A stretch of 64,000 nt of DNA. Origin: Novosphingobium terrae. GTDB taxonomy: Bacteria > Pseudomonadota > Alphaproteobacteria > Sphingomonadales > Sphingomonadaceae. Numbering within the stretch: the first letter of the stretch is position 1; every line of letters begins with the position of its first letter. Location of the stretch: the NCBI RefSeq assembly GCF_017163935.1, contig NZ_JABVZR010000002.1, forward strand, positions 124,001 to 188,000, read 5' to 3'. The notes below the pieces were generated by a model. That model saw only the letters and a list, made by a program, of their open reading frames with translations. It made no database searches and was not told the DNA's origin. Positions 42,446-51,254 of this stretch are shown piece after piece. Made by a program: the position numbers and the translations under genes.

Positions 42446-44635
42446 ATGCCGCTTCATGCTTCCTTGCGTTCGATCCTTGCCCTCTCCGTCAGCGGCGCCG
42501 CGCTGCTGGCCGCCCCTCAGGCCTTTGCCGACAGCAATGGCGCGCCCGCCGATATCGTGGTGACGGCCAAGCGGCTCGACGATGCGCGCGAGAGCATCAA
42601 GCCCAGCCTTGGCGCCTCGACCTACACGCTGGATTCGCAGGCCATTGCCAATCTGCCGGGCGGCGACAATCTGGGCATGCAGGACATCATCCTGCAGATG
42701 CCCGGCGTCAGTCAGGACCAGTTCGGCCAGTTCCATGTGCGCGATGAGCACAATGGCGTGCAATATCGCCTCAACGGCATCATCCTGCCTGAAAGCATCG
42801 CGGTCTTCGGCCAGATGCTCTCGCCGCGCATGGTGGACAAGGTCAGCCTCGTCACCGGCACGCTGCCCGCGCAATATGGGCTGCGCACGGCGGGCATCAT
42901 CGACATCACCACCAAGTCCGGTCAGGCCAACAGCGCCACCTTCAGCCTCTATGGCGGCAGCCATGAGACCATCGAACCCAGCGTCTCGGTCAGCGGCAGC
43001 AAGGGGGCGACCAGCTGGTTCTTCTCGGGCGATTACAAGCACAGCGATCTGGGCATCGAGAACGTCAACGGCAATTACAGCGCCATTCATGACCGCACCA
43101 ACCAGTTCAACGGCTTTGGCTATGTCGATCATATCCTTGGCGAAAATGACCGTATCGCGCTGACCGGCGGCTACACCAGCCAGCATTACCAGATCCCCAA
43201 CCCCACCGGCCTTGTGGGCGGCCAGACCGACGTCAACGGCAATCCCGTCGCGGTCAATGGCGTGACCAGCTACAACAGCGAGAACCTCAACGAGCAGCAG
43301 CTGCAGACCTTCGGCTTCGGGGCGCTGAGCTGGCTGCACACCAATGGCAACTTCTCTTCGCAGCTTTCCGCCTTCGGGCGCGTCGCCAATCTGGACTATC
43401 GCCCCGATTACACCGGCGAGATGCTGTTCAACGCCACCGCGCAATATGCCAGCAAGCGCGACATCACCGTGGGCCTGCAATGGGACAGCGCCTATAAGAT
43501 CAACGAACATCACACGCTGCGCGGCGGGTTGCTGTTCGAGAATGACAATTCGCACAGCTGGACCAACACCGGCACCTTCCCCACCGATGGCGATGTTTAC
43601 GATCCCACCCAGCCGCTCAATGGTTACAGCGCGGGGAACATCATCGGGCCGGATCAGCTGAACGCCTCGGTCACCAACATCACCCAGCGCACCTACAGCG
43701 CCTATCTGCAGGACGAATGGCATCTGACGCATCGCTTCGTGCTGAACTTCGGCGCGCGCTTCGATGAAAACGATGGCGTGCGCGATGAGCGCCAGCTCAG
43801 CCCCCGCGTCAATATGGTGTGGACGCCCACCAACGGCACTACGGTGCATGCCGGCTATGCCCGCTATTTCGCCCCCGCGCCCTTCGAGCTGATCGCCAAC
43901 AGCAATCTGGCGCAGGTGTTCAACACCACCGCCACGCCCAATGTGCGCACCAACAACGCCACCTATGCCCAGCGCGAGAACTATTGGGACGCCGGCATCC
44001 AGCAGAAGATCGGCGGCCTGACCTTGGGGCTGGACGGCTATTTCCGCCGCTCGACCCATCTGGTGGATGAAGGCCAGTTCGGCGCACCGATCATCCTGAC
44101 GCCCTTCAACTATGCCAAGGGCCGCATCTTCGGCACCGAATTCACCGCCAATTACACCCATGGCGGCTTCAGCGCCTATGGCAACATCGCCTATGAGAAA
44201 GCGCAGGGCACACAGATCGTCTCCAACGAGTATAATTTCGCCGCCGCCGATCTGGCCTATATCGCCAATCACTACATCTATCTCGACCATGACCAGACCT
44301 GGAGCGGCTCGGCAGGCGCCTCCTATCGCTGGTCGAGCGGGGTGCTGAAGAACTCGCGGATTTCGGCGGATATGATCTTCGGTTCCGGCCTGCGCAGCGA
44401 TCTGACGCTGGCCGATGGCAGCAGCATCCCCAATGGTGCGGCCTTGCCCGATTACGCCACCTTCAACCTCTCGGTCGGGCATAAGTTCGTGCGCAGCGGG
44501 GTCGATGTGCGGCTCGATGTGCAGAACCTGTTCGACAAGATCTATGAGGTGCGTGACGGCACCGGCGTCGGCGTGGGTGCCCCCTCCTTCGGCGCGCGGC
44601 GCGGGGTGTTCCTGGGCATTTCCAAGACCATCTGA
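42446..44635 (+). CDS. TonB-dependent receptor
   Basis: 729 residues from ATG 42446. Signal peptide of about 28 residues (cut near AFA-DS), DIVVTAKR TonB-box-like stretch, plug with DNLGMQDIILQMPGVSQDQFGQFHVRDEHNGVQYRLNG (read in parts over about 70-115), and a barrel ending RRGVFLGISKTI. This type, with the QFHVRxEHxxxQYRxNG plug, is common in proteobacteria as a putative small-molecule or metal receptor; its ligand is not known. It is divergent from a NarX-like system and followed by a hairpin terminator and then the Zur operon. A zinc role is possible but it has no Zur-like box of its own. Confidence 0.87.
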   Translation: MPLHASLRSILALSVSGAALLAAPQAFADSNGAPADIVVTAKRLDDARESIKPSLGASTYTLDSQAIANLPGGDNLGMQDIILQMPGVSQDQFGQFHVRDEHNGVQYRLNGIILPESIAVFGQMLSPRMVDKVSLVTGTLPAQYGLRTAGIIDITTKSGQANSATFSLYGGSHETIEPSVSVSGSKGATSWFFSGDYKHSDLGIENVNGNYSAIHDRTNQFNGFGYVDHILGENDRIALTGGYTSQHYQIPNPTGLVGGQTDVNGNPVAVNGVTSYNSENLNEQQLQTFGFGALSWLHTNGNFSSQLSAFGRVANLDYRPDYTGEMLFNATAQYASKRDITVGLQWDSAYKINEHHTLRGGLLFENDNSHSWTNTGTFPTDGDVYDPTQPLNGYSAGNIIGPDQLNASVTNITQRTYSAYLQDEWHLTHRFVLNFGARFDENDGVRDERQLSPRVNMVWTPTNGTTVHAGYARYFAPAPFELIANSNLAQVFNTTATPNVRTNNATYAQRENYWDAGIQQKIGGLTLGLDGYFRRSTHLVDEGQFGAPIILTPFNYAKGRIFGTEFTANYTHGGFSAYGNIAYEKAQGTQIVSNEYNFAAADLAYIANHYIYLDHDQTWSGSAGASYRWSSGVLKNSRISADMIFGSGLRSDLTLADGSSIPNGAALPDYATFNLSVGHKFVRSGVDVRLDVQNLFDKIYEVRDGTGVGVGAPSFGARRGVFLGISKTI

Positions 44636-44643
44636 TGCTGCGG

Positions 44644-44670
44644 GCGAGGCGTGCCCGGCGTGCGCCTCGC
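44644..44670 (+). terminator. Hairpin terminator after TBDR
   Basis: GCGAGGCG (44644-44651) pairs with CGCCTCGC (44663-44670) over an 11-base loop, just after the TBDR stop. It separates the TBDR from the zinc operon. There is no strong T-tract. Confidence 0.55.
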
Positions 44671-44730
44671 TGCCCTCCTGTTTCACGCGGAGATGCGTTT
44701 TCGGGATTGCGGCCATGCTCGTTGCGATAT

Positions 44731-44747
44731 AGGTTATGATACAACAT
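44731..44747 (+). promoter_or_regulatory. Putative Zur box upstream of COG0523 operon
   Basis: AGGTTATGATACAACAT matches the enterobacterial Zur consensus ATGTTATANTATAACAT at 13 of 16 defined positions. It ends 19 bases before the GTPase ATG, just upstream of its AAGGA ribosome site. The operon it precedes encodes Zur itself, so this is a probable autoregulatory site. Confidence 0.6.
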
Positions 44748-44765
44748 ACCATATAAGGATTGCCT

Positions 44766-46001
44766 ATGTCCGCCACCCCCGCGCCTCTGGCCCAGCTGCC
44801 CGTTACCGTCCTGTCCGGCTTCCTCGGCGCGGGCAAGACCACCCTGCTCAACGCCCTGCTCGCCAACCGGCAGGGGCTGCGCATCGCGGTGATCGTCAAC
44901 GACATGTCCGAGGTCAACATCGACGCCGATCTGGTGCGCGGCGGCGATGCCTCTCTGGCCCGCAGTGAGGAAACCTTGGTCGAAATGACCAATGGCTGCA
45001 TCTGCTGCACCCTGCGCGACGATCTGCTGATCGAGGTGCGCAAGCTGGCCGAAGCAGGCCGTTTCGATTACCTCGTGATCGAAAGCACGGGCATTTCCGA
45101 GCCGCTGCCCGTGGCCGCCACCTTTTCCTTCCGCGATGAGGAAGGCATGTCGCTGGGCGATGTGGCGCGGCTCGACACGATGGTGACGGTGGTCGATGCC
45201 ATCAACCTGCTGAAGGATTATTCCAGTCAGGATTTCCTGGCCGATCGCGGGGAGTCTTTGGGCGAGGACGACACGCGCAGCCTTGTCGGCCTGCTGGTGG
45301 AGCAGATCGAATTCGCCGATGTGGTGGTGGTCAACAAGGCCTCTTCGGTCAGCGCCGAACATCTGGCGGTGGTGAAAAAGCTGGTCGCCAGCCTCAATGC
45401 CGATGCGCGGATCATCGCCGCCGATCATGGTCAGGTGGATCTGCAGACCATCCTCGGCACCGGGCTTTTCGATGAGGAAAAGGCATCGCAGCACCCGCTC
45501 TGGGCCAAGGAGCTTTACGGCTATGCCCAGCATCAGCCCGAAACCGAGGAATACGGCATCGAAAGCTTTGTCTATCGCGCCCGCCGTCCCTTCGATCCGG
45601 CGTTCCTGCACACCTTCCTCACCAGCGACGCTCTGGACCGTGTGGTGCGCGCCAAGGGCCATTTCTGGCTGGCCACCCGCCCCGATCTGGTGGGCGAACT
45701 GGCGCTGGCGGGCGCGCAGACCACCACCTCGCGCATGGGCCGCTGGTGGGGCAGCATTCCCAAGAACCAGTGGCCCGACGATGGCCGCTTCGAAAGCTTC
45801 GTCGCCCGCCACTGGGACGAGATCTGGGGCGACCGGCGGCAGGAACTGGTCTTCATCGGCATCGATATGGATGAGGGCGCGATCCGGCGCGCCCTCGATG
45901 CCTGCCTGCTGCCCGTGGACAGCTTCACCCCCGATGTCTGGACACGGCTGAACGATCCCTTCCCCTCATGGGACATGCCCGTGCCCGAGGCCGCCGAATG
46001 A
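44766..46001 (+). CDS. COG0523/CobW-family zinc metallochaperone GTPase (ZigA/YeiR-like)
   Basis: 411 residues. G3E GTPase with Walker A GFLGAGKTT (18-26), the metal-binding CxCC motif GCICC (Cys78/80/81), the acidic EST switch (VIESTGISEP) and the NKAS guanine-specificity motif, followed by a CobW C-terminal domain. Zur-regulated members hand zinc to key enzymes during zinc starvation. The operon context (DUF1826, Zur) and the Zur-like box upstream make a zinc role much likelier than cobalamin synthesis. The stop overlaps the next start (ATGA). Confidence 0.88.
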   Translation: MSATPAPLAQLPVTVLSGFLGAGKTTLLNALLANRQGLRIAVIVNDMSEVNIDADLVRGGDASLARSEETLVEMTNGCICCTLRDDLLIEVRKLAEAGRFDYLVIESTGISEPLPVAATFSFRDEEGMSLGDVARLDTMVTVVDAINLLKDYSSQDFLADRGESLGEDDTRSLVGLLVEQIEFADVVVVNKASSVSAEHLAVVKKLVASLNADARIIAADHGQVDLQTILGTGLFDEEKASQHPLWAKELYGYAQHQPETEEYGIESFVYRARRPFDPAFLHTFLTSDALDRVVRAKGHFWLATRPDLVGELALAGAQTTTSRMGRWWGSIPKNQWPDDGRFESFVARHWDEIWGDRRQELVFIGIDMDEGAIRRALDACLLPVDSFTPDVWTRLNDPFPSWDMPVPEAAE

Positions 46002-46591
46002 CCCTCGCGCGGACGAAAATCCCCACCGCGTGTGTGTCCGTCTCCGCGCGGATCGAGGTGCTGGAGGACATCCTCGGCCAAGGCGTGGAACTGGCGATCT
46101 GGCAGCGCGAAAGGCCTGCCGATCTGGCATGGCTGGATCACCATGATTGGGACCAGATCGATGATATCGACGCTATTGTCCTGCTGGACGATCTGCATGG
46201 CGAGGTGATCGATCTGATGCGGGAGAGCTTCTATCCCACGGGGGAACAAGGCTCGGCTCTGGCCAGCGAGATCATCAGCCTCGCCGCCTATTTCGCCGAT
46301 CTGATGGGAAGCACATCCTTGCGCCTGCGGCTGGAGGTGGTGGAAACCGACGCCTGCCGCAAGTTCCACACCGATCATGTTGCCGCCCGCCTGCTCAGCA
46401 CCTTTTCCGGGCAGGGCACGCAATGGATCTACGCCTCTGCGCAGGCCGATATCCAGCAGATGGCGCCGGGCGATGTCGGCATCTTCAAGGGGCGGCTGTG
46501 GGAGGAAAACCCCACAGTCCTCCACCGCTCGCCACCGATTGCGGCAGCGGGCGAGACGCGCCTGCTGCTGGCGCTCGATCCGGCGCCCTGA
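45998..46591 (+). CDS. DUF1826 domain protein, zinc-starvation operon
   Basis: 197 residues, no signal peptide or membrane helix. Contains CRKFHTDHV, GQGTQWI and TVLHRSPP blocks typical of DUF1826. His and Cys residues in CRKFHTDHVAAR could bind metal. DUF1826 proteins are known mainly as neighbours of Zur-regulated COG0523 GTPases; the biochemical activity is unknown. The fold resembles a 2-oxoglutarate dioxygenase pattern (HxD...H), which is my inference. Translationally coupled to the GTPase gene. Confidence 0.8.
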   Translation: MTLARTKIPTACVSVSARIEVLEDILGQGVELAIWQRERPADLAWLDHHDWDQIDDIDAIVLLDDLHGEVIDLMRESFYPTGEQGSALASEIISLAAYFADLMGSTSLRLRLEVVETDACRKFHTDHVAARLLSTFSGQGTQWIYASAQADIQQMAPGDVGIFKGRLWEENPTVLHRSPPIAAAGETRLLLALDPAP

Positions 46592-46624
46592 TCGCTCCAT
46601 GCGCCGCACCGGGGGAGAACCATC

Positions 46625-47029
46625 ATGGGCGCTGTAAAGCCAAGGATAAGGCGCAGCCCCCAGCAGAATGAGGCGCTGATCATGCAGGCGCTGATGCAGG
46701 CCAATGGCCCGCTCAGCGCCTATGATATCGCCCGTGTGGCCAGCCATGAAAGCGGCGTGATCGTCCCCGGGCAGGTCTATCGCACGCTGGAACGGCTGAT
46801 CCAGCAGCGCCGCGTGCTGCGGATCGAGATGCTCAATGCCTATCTGCCGCGCCCGCAGAGCGGACATCTCTGCCTGATCTGCACCATCTGCCACGATGTC
46901 AGCTTTATCGAGGCGCCTCAGCTGCAAGCCTGCGTCACGCAGGTCAGCGCGGCCTATCGCTTCACCCCCTCAAGCGGGATGATCGAAACGCTCTGCCACT
47001 GCCGCGCCTGCGGGGAGCCGACACCGTAA
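46625..47029 (+). CDS. zur: Zinc uptake regulator Zur (Fur family)
   Basis: 134 residues. N-terminal winged helix (about 10-75: VPGQVYRTLERLIQQRRV), then a dimerisation domain with the structural zinc pairs Cys86/Cys89 (CTIC) and Cys126/Cys129 (CRAC), plus His81, Cys83 and His90 as regulatory-site candidates. The Zur identity rests on the operon with COG0523 and DUF1826. When zinc is plentiful it should repress its own operon and probably the TBDR/ABC locus at 11281. Confidence 0.88.
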   Translation: MGAVKPRIRRSPQQNEALIMQALMQANGPLSAYDIARVASHESGVIVPGQVYRTLERLIQQRRVLRIEMLNAYLPRPQSGHLCLICTICHDVSFIEAPQLQACVTQVSAAYRFTPSSGMIETLCHCRACGEPTP

Positions 47030-47102
47030 ATCCCGTTTGCTCTTGGCCCATCGCCTGATACAGGAGCGCCCGTCTCCACCGCTGGCGAAAGACTGTCCCG
47101 CG

Positions 47103-47849
47103 ATGCCGCATATCACCACCGGCGCTCAGGCTCTGGCCGAACTCTTCGATGTCGATGTCCTTTCGCTGCTGGCCAGCGGGATCTGCTTGCTCACAGCCTT
47201 CGCGCTGGGCACGCTGATCGGGCTGGAACGGCAATGGCGCCAGCGCACGGCGGGGCTGCGCACCAATGTGCTGGTGGCCGTGGGTGCGGCGGCCTTTGTC
47301 GATCTGGGGCTGCGCACGGCGGGCGCCGATGGCGGGGTCCGGGTGATTTCCTATGTCGTGTCGGGCATCGGCTTTCTGGGCGCGGGCGTCATCATGAAAG
47401 AGGGCACGCATGTGCGCGGGCTCAACACGGCGGCCACGCTCTGGGCCTCGGCGGCGGTCGGCAGTTTCGCGGGCGCGCGCAAGCCTGCCGAGGCCGTGCT
47501 GGTGACCATCTTCGTGCTGGCGGGCAACACGCTGCTGCGCCCGCTGGTCGATTTCGTGAACCGCCGCCCGATCACCGCTGAGGACACCGAAGCGCTCTAC
47601 CGCATCCATGTGGTCTGCGAGGACGATCGCGTCACCGATGCCCGCGACCTGCTGTTCGAGGAGCTGGAAATCCACCACTATCCGATCCGCGAGATCGAAA
47701 CGCTGACCGATGGCGAGGCGCAGGTGGAACTGGCCGCAATCCTGCTGCCCACCAGCGCCGATCCCGCCGAACTGGACGCCATCACCAGCCATATCGCCCG
47801 GCATGAGAAGATCATCAGCGCCACATGGACCGTCAGCACCACCACCTAA
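47103..47849 (+). CDS. MgtC/SapB-family membrane protein
   Basis: 248 residues. Four to five membrane helices in the first 140 residues hold the MgtC core: LGTLIGLERQWRQRTAGLRTN (in parts), GIGFLGAGVIMKEG and VRGLNTAATLWASAAVG. A soluble ACT-like C-terminal domain (about 165-248) follows. MgtC proteins help survival at low Mg2+ and inside hosts, in part by restraining the F-type ATPase. It lies between zur and a two-component system; co-transcription with either is possible but the 73-bp gap after zur suggests its own promoter. Confidence 0.85.
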   Translation: MPHITTGAQALAELFDVDVLSLLASGICLLTAFALGTLIGLERQWRQRTAGLRTNVLVAVGAAAFVDLGLRTAGADGGVRVISYVVSGIGFLGAGVIMKEGTHVRGLNTAATLWASAAVGSFAGARKPAEAVLVTIFVLAGNTLLRPLVDFVNRRPITAEDTEALYRIHVVCEDDRVTDARDLLFEELEIHHYPIREIETLTDGEAQVELAAILLPTSADPAELDAITSHIARHEKIISATWTVSTTT

Positions 47850-47867
47850 CCGGGAAAGCCTGCCTTC

Positions 47868-48542
47868 ATGCGTATCCTGCTGGTTGAGGACGATGCCGCT
47901 CTGGCCGCCGCGCTGACCGGCGTGTTCGACAAGGCCGGTTTTGCCGTGGACCATGCGGGCGGGCAGGAGGATGCCGCGCTGATGCTGCGCGCGGGCCACT
48001 ATGCCGCGCTGATCCTTGACCGGGGCCTGCCCGATGGCGACGGGCTGGAGCTGCTGCAAGACCTGCGCGCCAGGGGCAGCACCATGCCGGTGATCGTGCT
48101 GACGGCGCGCGGCACGCTGGACGCGCGGATCAGCGGGCTGGACAAAGGGGCGGACGATTACCTCGCCAAGCCCTTCTCGCCCGATGAACTTATGGCCCGG
48201 CTGCGCGCGGTGCTGCGCCGCAACGGCAGCTTTCAGGGGCGCGAGGTGAGTTGCGCCAACCTCAGCTTCGATATCGACAATCAGGTGCTGAAAATCGACG
48301 GCGAAAGCGTGGCTCTCTCGCAGCGCGAAGGCGCGCTGCTGGCTCTGCTGATGCGCCGTGCGGGGCTGGTGGTCACCAAACGTCTGGCCGAGGATCAGCT
48401 GTTCGGCGCGGGCGACACGTTGGGCTCCAACGCCATCGAGGTCTATGTGCATCGCCTGCGCCAGAAGCTGGATCAGGCAGGCAGTCAGGCCGAGATCGTC
48501 ACCGTGCGCGGCGTGGGTTATCTGATGCGGGCACGCCAGTGA
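47868..48542 (+). CDS. OmpR-family response regulator
   Basis: 224 residues. Receiver with Asp8/Asp9 (VEDDA), phospho-acceptor Asp51 (LILDRGLPDGDG; note Arg after Asp) and Lys101 (YLAKPFS). C-terminal winged helix with SNAIEVYVHRLRQKL and RGVGYL. Resembles QseB/TctD/CzcR regulators. Starts 18 bp after mgtC, and its stop overlaps the kinase GTG start (GTGA). Directly upstream of a metal-type RND operon, which it probably activates. Confidence 0.92.
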   Translation: MRILLVEDDAALAAALTGVFDKAGFAVDHAGGQEDAALMLRAGHYAALILDRGLPDGDGLELLQDLRARGSTMPVIVLTARGTLDARISGLDKGADDYLAKPFSPDELMARLRAVLRRNGSFQGREVSCANLSFDIDNQVLKIDGESVALSQREGALLALLMRRAGLVVTKRLAEDQLFGAGDTLGSNAIEVYVHRLRQKLDQAGSQAEIVTVRGVGYLMRARQ

Positions 48543-49894
48543 TCGCCCGACTGCGCCATCTCTCCAGCGCTCTGCTCACGCGCATCCTGCTGGTGGAGGC
48601 GGTGACCATCGTGGTCGCCTGCGTGCTGCTGCCTTTGCTGGCGCGTTCGGTGCTTCACAATTCGGTGGCGACGATCGAGAAGGACATGCTGCGCCAGCAG
48701 GCCTATGCCATCGCTGCCTCGCTGCAGCCCACGCCCGATGGGGGCCTGCGCGTGGCCCTGCCTGCCGCGCATCAGCCGATCTATGCCTCGGGCTATGACG
48801 GGCGCGCCTATGCGGTGCTAGGCGATCATGGGCAGGTGCTGGATGCCAGCCGCCTTGCCCTGCCCTCGCTCTGGCCCGCCGATCTGCGCGGCAACTCCAT
48901 CCATCGCTTCGAGGGCGGGCCGCTGGTGGGGCTGAGCCTGCCCTTGCGCGATGGCCCTCGCCGCATCTGGGTGGTGGTCACGCAGGACCAGAGCCGCCCC
49001 GGCGCCGTGGTCGACGATGTGGTGCGCAAATTTCTCGGCACCTATTGGGTGGTGCTGGTGGGGCTGCTGGCGCTGATGCCGCTGGTCAATGGCATCATCC
49101 TGTGGGGATCATTGCGAGGCCTGCGCCGCGCCGCCCGCAATGCCGCCGCCATCCATCCCCGCACCCCGGGCGCAAGGATCGACGAAAGCGGCCTGCCCGC
49201 TGAGGCGCAGGTGCTGGTCCATGCCACCAATGATCTGATCGAGCGCCTCTCTGCCGCGCTGCATCAGGTGGAGGAGTTCGCGGGCAATGTGGCGCATGAA
49301 TTGCGCACGCCGCTGGCCACGCTTCAGCTTCAGGTCGCCACGCTGGGCGATGCCCCGCAGCGCGCCGCTCTGGAGGCAGAGATCGCCCGTATGAGCCATG
49401 TGCTGGCGCAATTGCGCGATCTGGCCAGCATGGAGAATGCCGCCAGGGCAGCGCTCGCCCCGCTCGATCTGGGCGAACTGGCGATTGCCACCGTGGCCGA
49501 CCTCACCCCGCGCGTGCTGGCCGAGGGGCGCAGCATCGCCGTGCTGGGCGCCGAGGCCCCGGTGATGGTCACCGGCAACGCCGGCCTGCTCACCATGGCC
49601 CTGACCAATCTGATCGAGAACGCCCTGCTCCACACGCCGGGCGGCACGGTGATCGAGGTGACGCTGGCCCCCACAGGCGCGGTCAGCGTCGCCGATGACG
49701 GCCCCGGTATCGCTCAGGCCGATCACGGCAAGCTCGCCCGCCGTTTCTGGCGCGCCGATCACCGCCGCAGCGACGGCGCGGGGCTGGGCCTCTCCATCGT
49801 CCAGCGCATTGTCGAGGTGCATCGCGGGCAGCTGGAAACAAGCGATTCGCCGCTGGGCGGCGCTTGTTTCACAATAAAAATTCCATGCGTCTGA
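48539..49894 (+). CDS. Sensor histidine kinase (QseC/TctE-like)
   Basis: 451 residues from GTG 48539, the start that overlaps the regulator stop. Two membrane helices (about 13-35 and 168-190) flank a periplasmic domain of the 2CSK_N type; a HAMP-like linker follows. HisKA has His near 253 in NVAHELRTPLATL, and the HATPase has NLIENALLHTPGG and GAGLGLSIV. Senses an envelope signal, perhaps metal, and drives the partner regulator. Longer readings starting in the regulator gene are not real. Confidence 0.9.
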   Translation: MIARLRHLSSALLTRILLVEAVTIVVACVLLPLLARSVLHNSVATIEKDMLRQQAYAIAASLQPTPDGGLRVALPAAHQPIYASGYDGRAYAVLGDHGQVLDASRLALPSLWPADLRGNSIHRFEGGPLVGLSLPLRDGPRRIWVVVTQDQSRPGAVVDDVVRKFLGTYWVVLVGLLALMPLVNGIILWGSLRGLRRAARNAAAIHPRTPGARIDESGLPAEAQVLVHATNDLIERLSAALHQVEEFAGNVAHELRTPLATLQLQVATLGDAPQRAALEAEIARMSHVLAQLRDLASMENAARAALAPLDLGELAIATVADLTPRVLAEGRSIAVLGAEAPVMVTGNAGLLTMALTNLIENALLHTPGGTVIEVTLAPTGAVSVADDGPGIAQADHGKLARRFWRADHRRSDGAGLGLSIVQRIVEVHRGQLETSDSPLGGACFTIKIPCV

Positions 49895-49983
49895 TCGTGA
49901 TAGTCCCTGAACAACCGTAAGGTGCATGTAAGCAAGCGCGCATAATCTCAGGCGATTGTCTCGCAGCTTGGGGTTCGCAGCGC

Positions 49984-51240
49984 ATGGATCATATCGCCAC
50001 CGATGGGCAGGACACGCCTGTGCCCGTGCTGGGCAGGCACCGGCAATGGTGGATCACCGGCGTCCTGCTGGCGCTGGTGATCGCCCTGTTCTGGCTGGTG
50101 CCGCTGGTATGGCACGCGATCATGGCGCCGCCGCCCCCGCCCCCTGCTCCCGCCGACGATGGCACCTTCGCTGCGACAGATCGCGAATGGGCCACCCTGC
50201 GCTTCGAGACGGTTCACGCCCACAGCTTCAGCGATGCCGCCACCAGCGACGGCAAGATCGCGGTGGATGATGATCTGACCACGCCGGTCTTCTCGCCCTA
50301 TACGGGCCGGGTGACGCGGATCATGGCCAAGGCGGGCGATCTGGTTCATGCGGGCACGCCGCTCTTCGTGGTGGCTGCCAGCGAATTCGTGCAGGCACAG
50401 AGCGATCTGGTGACGGCGCGCGGCGCCATCACCGCCGCCGACGCCCAATACCGCCAGAGCCGCGATGCCGAAGCCCGCCAGCACGATCTCTACGACCACA
50501 AGGGCGCCGCCCTGAAGGACTGGCAGCAGAGCCAGACCGATCTGGCCAGCGCCGACGCCGCCAAGCGCAATGCCGAGGCCAGCCTGCTGGCCGTGCAGAA
50601 CCGCCTGCGCATCCTCGGTGCCGATGGCGCGGGAGCAGCCTCCCTTGGCGGCAGCCATGGCGAGGCCATTGTGCGCGCGCCCGTCGATGGCATCGTCACC
50701 CAGCGGCTGATCGGTCTGGGGCAGAACATCGGCAGTGTGTCGGGCGGCGGCAATGCCACGCAAGCCTTCACCATCTCCGATTTCCGCAAGGTCTGGCTGG
50801 TCGGCAATCTGCGCGAGGAAGACGCACAGCGCGCCCATATCGGCCAGATGATTCAGCTGCGCCCCTATGTCGGGCAACCCTTGCAGGCGCGGCTGACCTA
50901 TGTCGCGCCCAGCATCGATCCGGCCACGCGCCGCCTGCTGGTGCGCGCCGAAATCCCCAACCCCGATGGCCGTCTGAAGCCTGAAACTTTCGCCACCTTT
51001 TCCCTGCTGACGGGCAGCGAGCGGCAATCGCTCTCCGTCGATCAGGAAGCCGTGATCTATGAGGGCAACACCGCCCGCGTGTGGGTTGCTTTGCCCCGCA
51101 CGCATCGCCTCGGCCTGCGCCCTGTCACCACCGGCGCCACCGTGGATGGCCGCGTGGAGATCACCGGCGGGCTGAAGGATGGCGACACGGTCGTCACCGC
51201 GGGCAGCCTGTTCATCGACCGCGGCGCCAAGGCCGATTGA
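49984..51240 (+). CDS. RND efflux periplasmic adaptor (CzcB/CusB-like)
   Basis: 418 residues. One membrane helix (about 23-46) followed by a Pro run, then a barrel-sandwich domain (VFSPYTGRVTRIMAKAGDLVHAGTPLF, read over about 100-127), a helical hairpin (about 135-205), VRAPVDGIVTQRLI, beta-barrel and membrane-proximal parts ending GSLFIDRGAKAD. Metal-type adaptors of the CzcB group have the same order. Located 89 bp after the kinase and 14 bp before the pump gene, forming an operon with both downstream genes. Confidence 0.88.
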   Translation: MDHIATDGQDTPVPVLGRHRQWWITGVLLALVIALFWLVPLVWHAIMAPPPPPPAPADDGTFAATDREWATLRFETVHAHSFSDAATSDGKIAVDDDLTTPVFSPYTGRVTRIMAKAGDLVHAGTPLFVVAASEFVQAQSDLVTARGAITAADAQYRQSRDAEARQHDLYDHKGAALKDWQQSQTDLASADAAKRNAEASLLAVQNRLRILGADGAGAASLGGSHGEAIVRAPVDGIVTQRLIGLGQNIGSVSGGGNATQAFTISDFRKVWLVGNLREEDAQRAHIGQMIQLRPYVGQPLQARLTYVAPSIDPATRRLLVRAEIPNPDGRLKPETFATFSLLTGSERQSLSVDQEAVIYEGNTARVWVALPRTHRLGLRPVTTGATVDGRVEITGGLKDGDTVVTAGSLFIDRGAKAD

Positions 51241-51254
51241 GGGGTAGCGCGGAT

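Noticed and set aside
42446..44635. Assigning this TBDR as a zinc receptor because it neighbours the zur operon
   Set aside because: A terminator separates it from the zinc operon, its promoter carries a different palindrome and no Zur-like box, and it has its own divergent two-component system.
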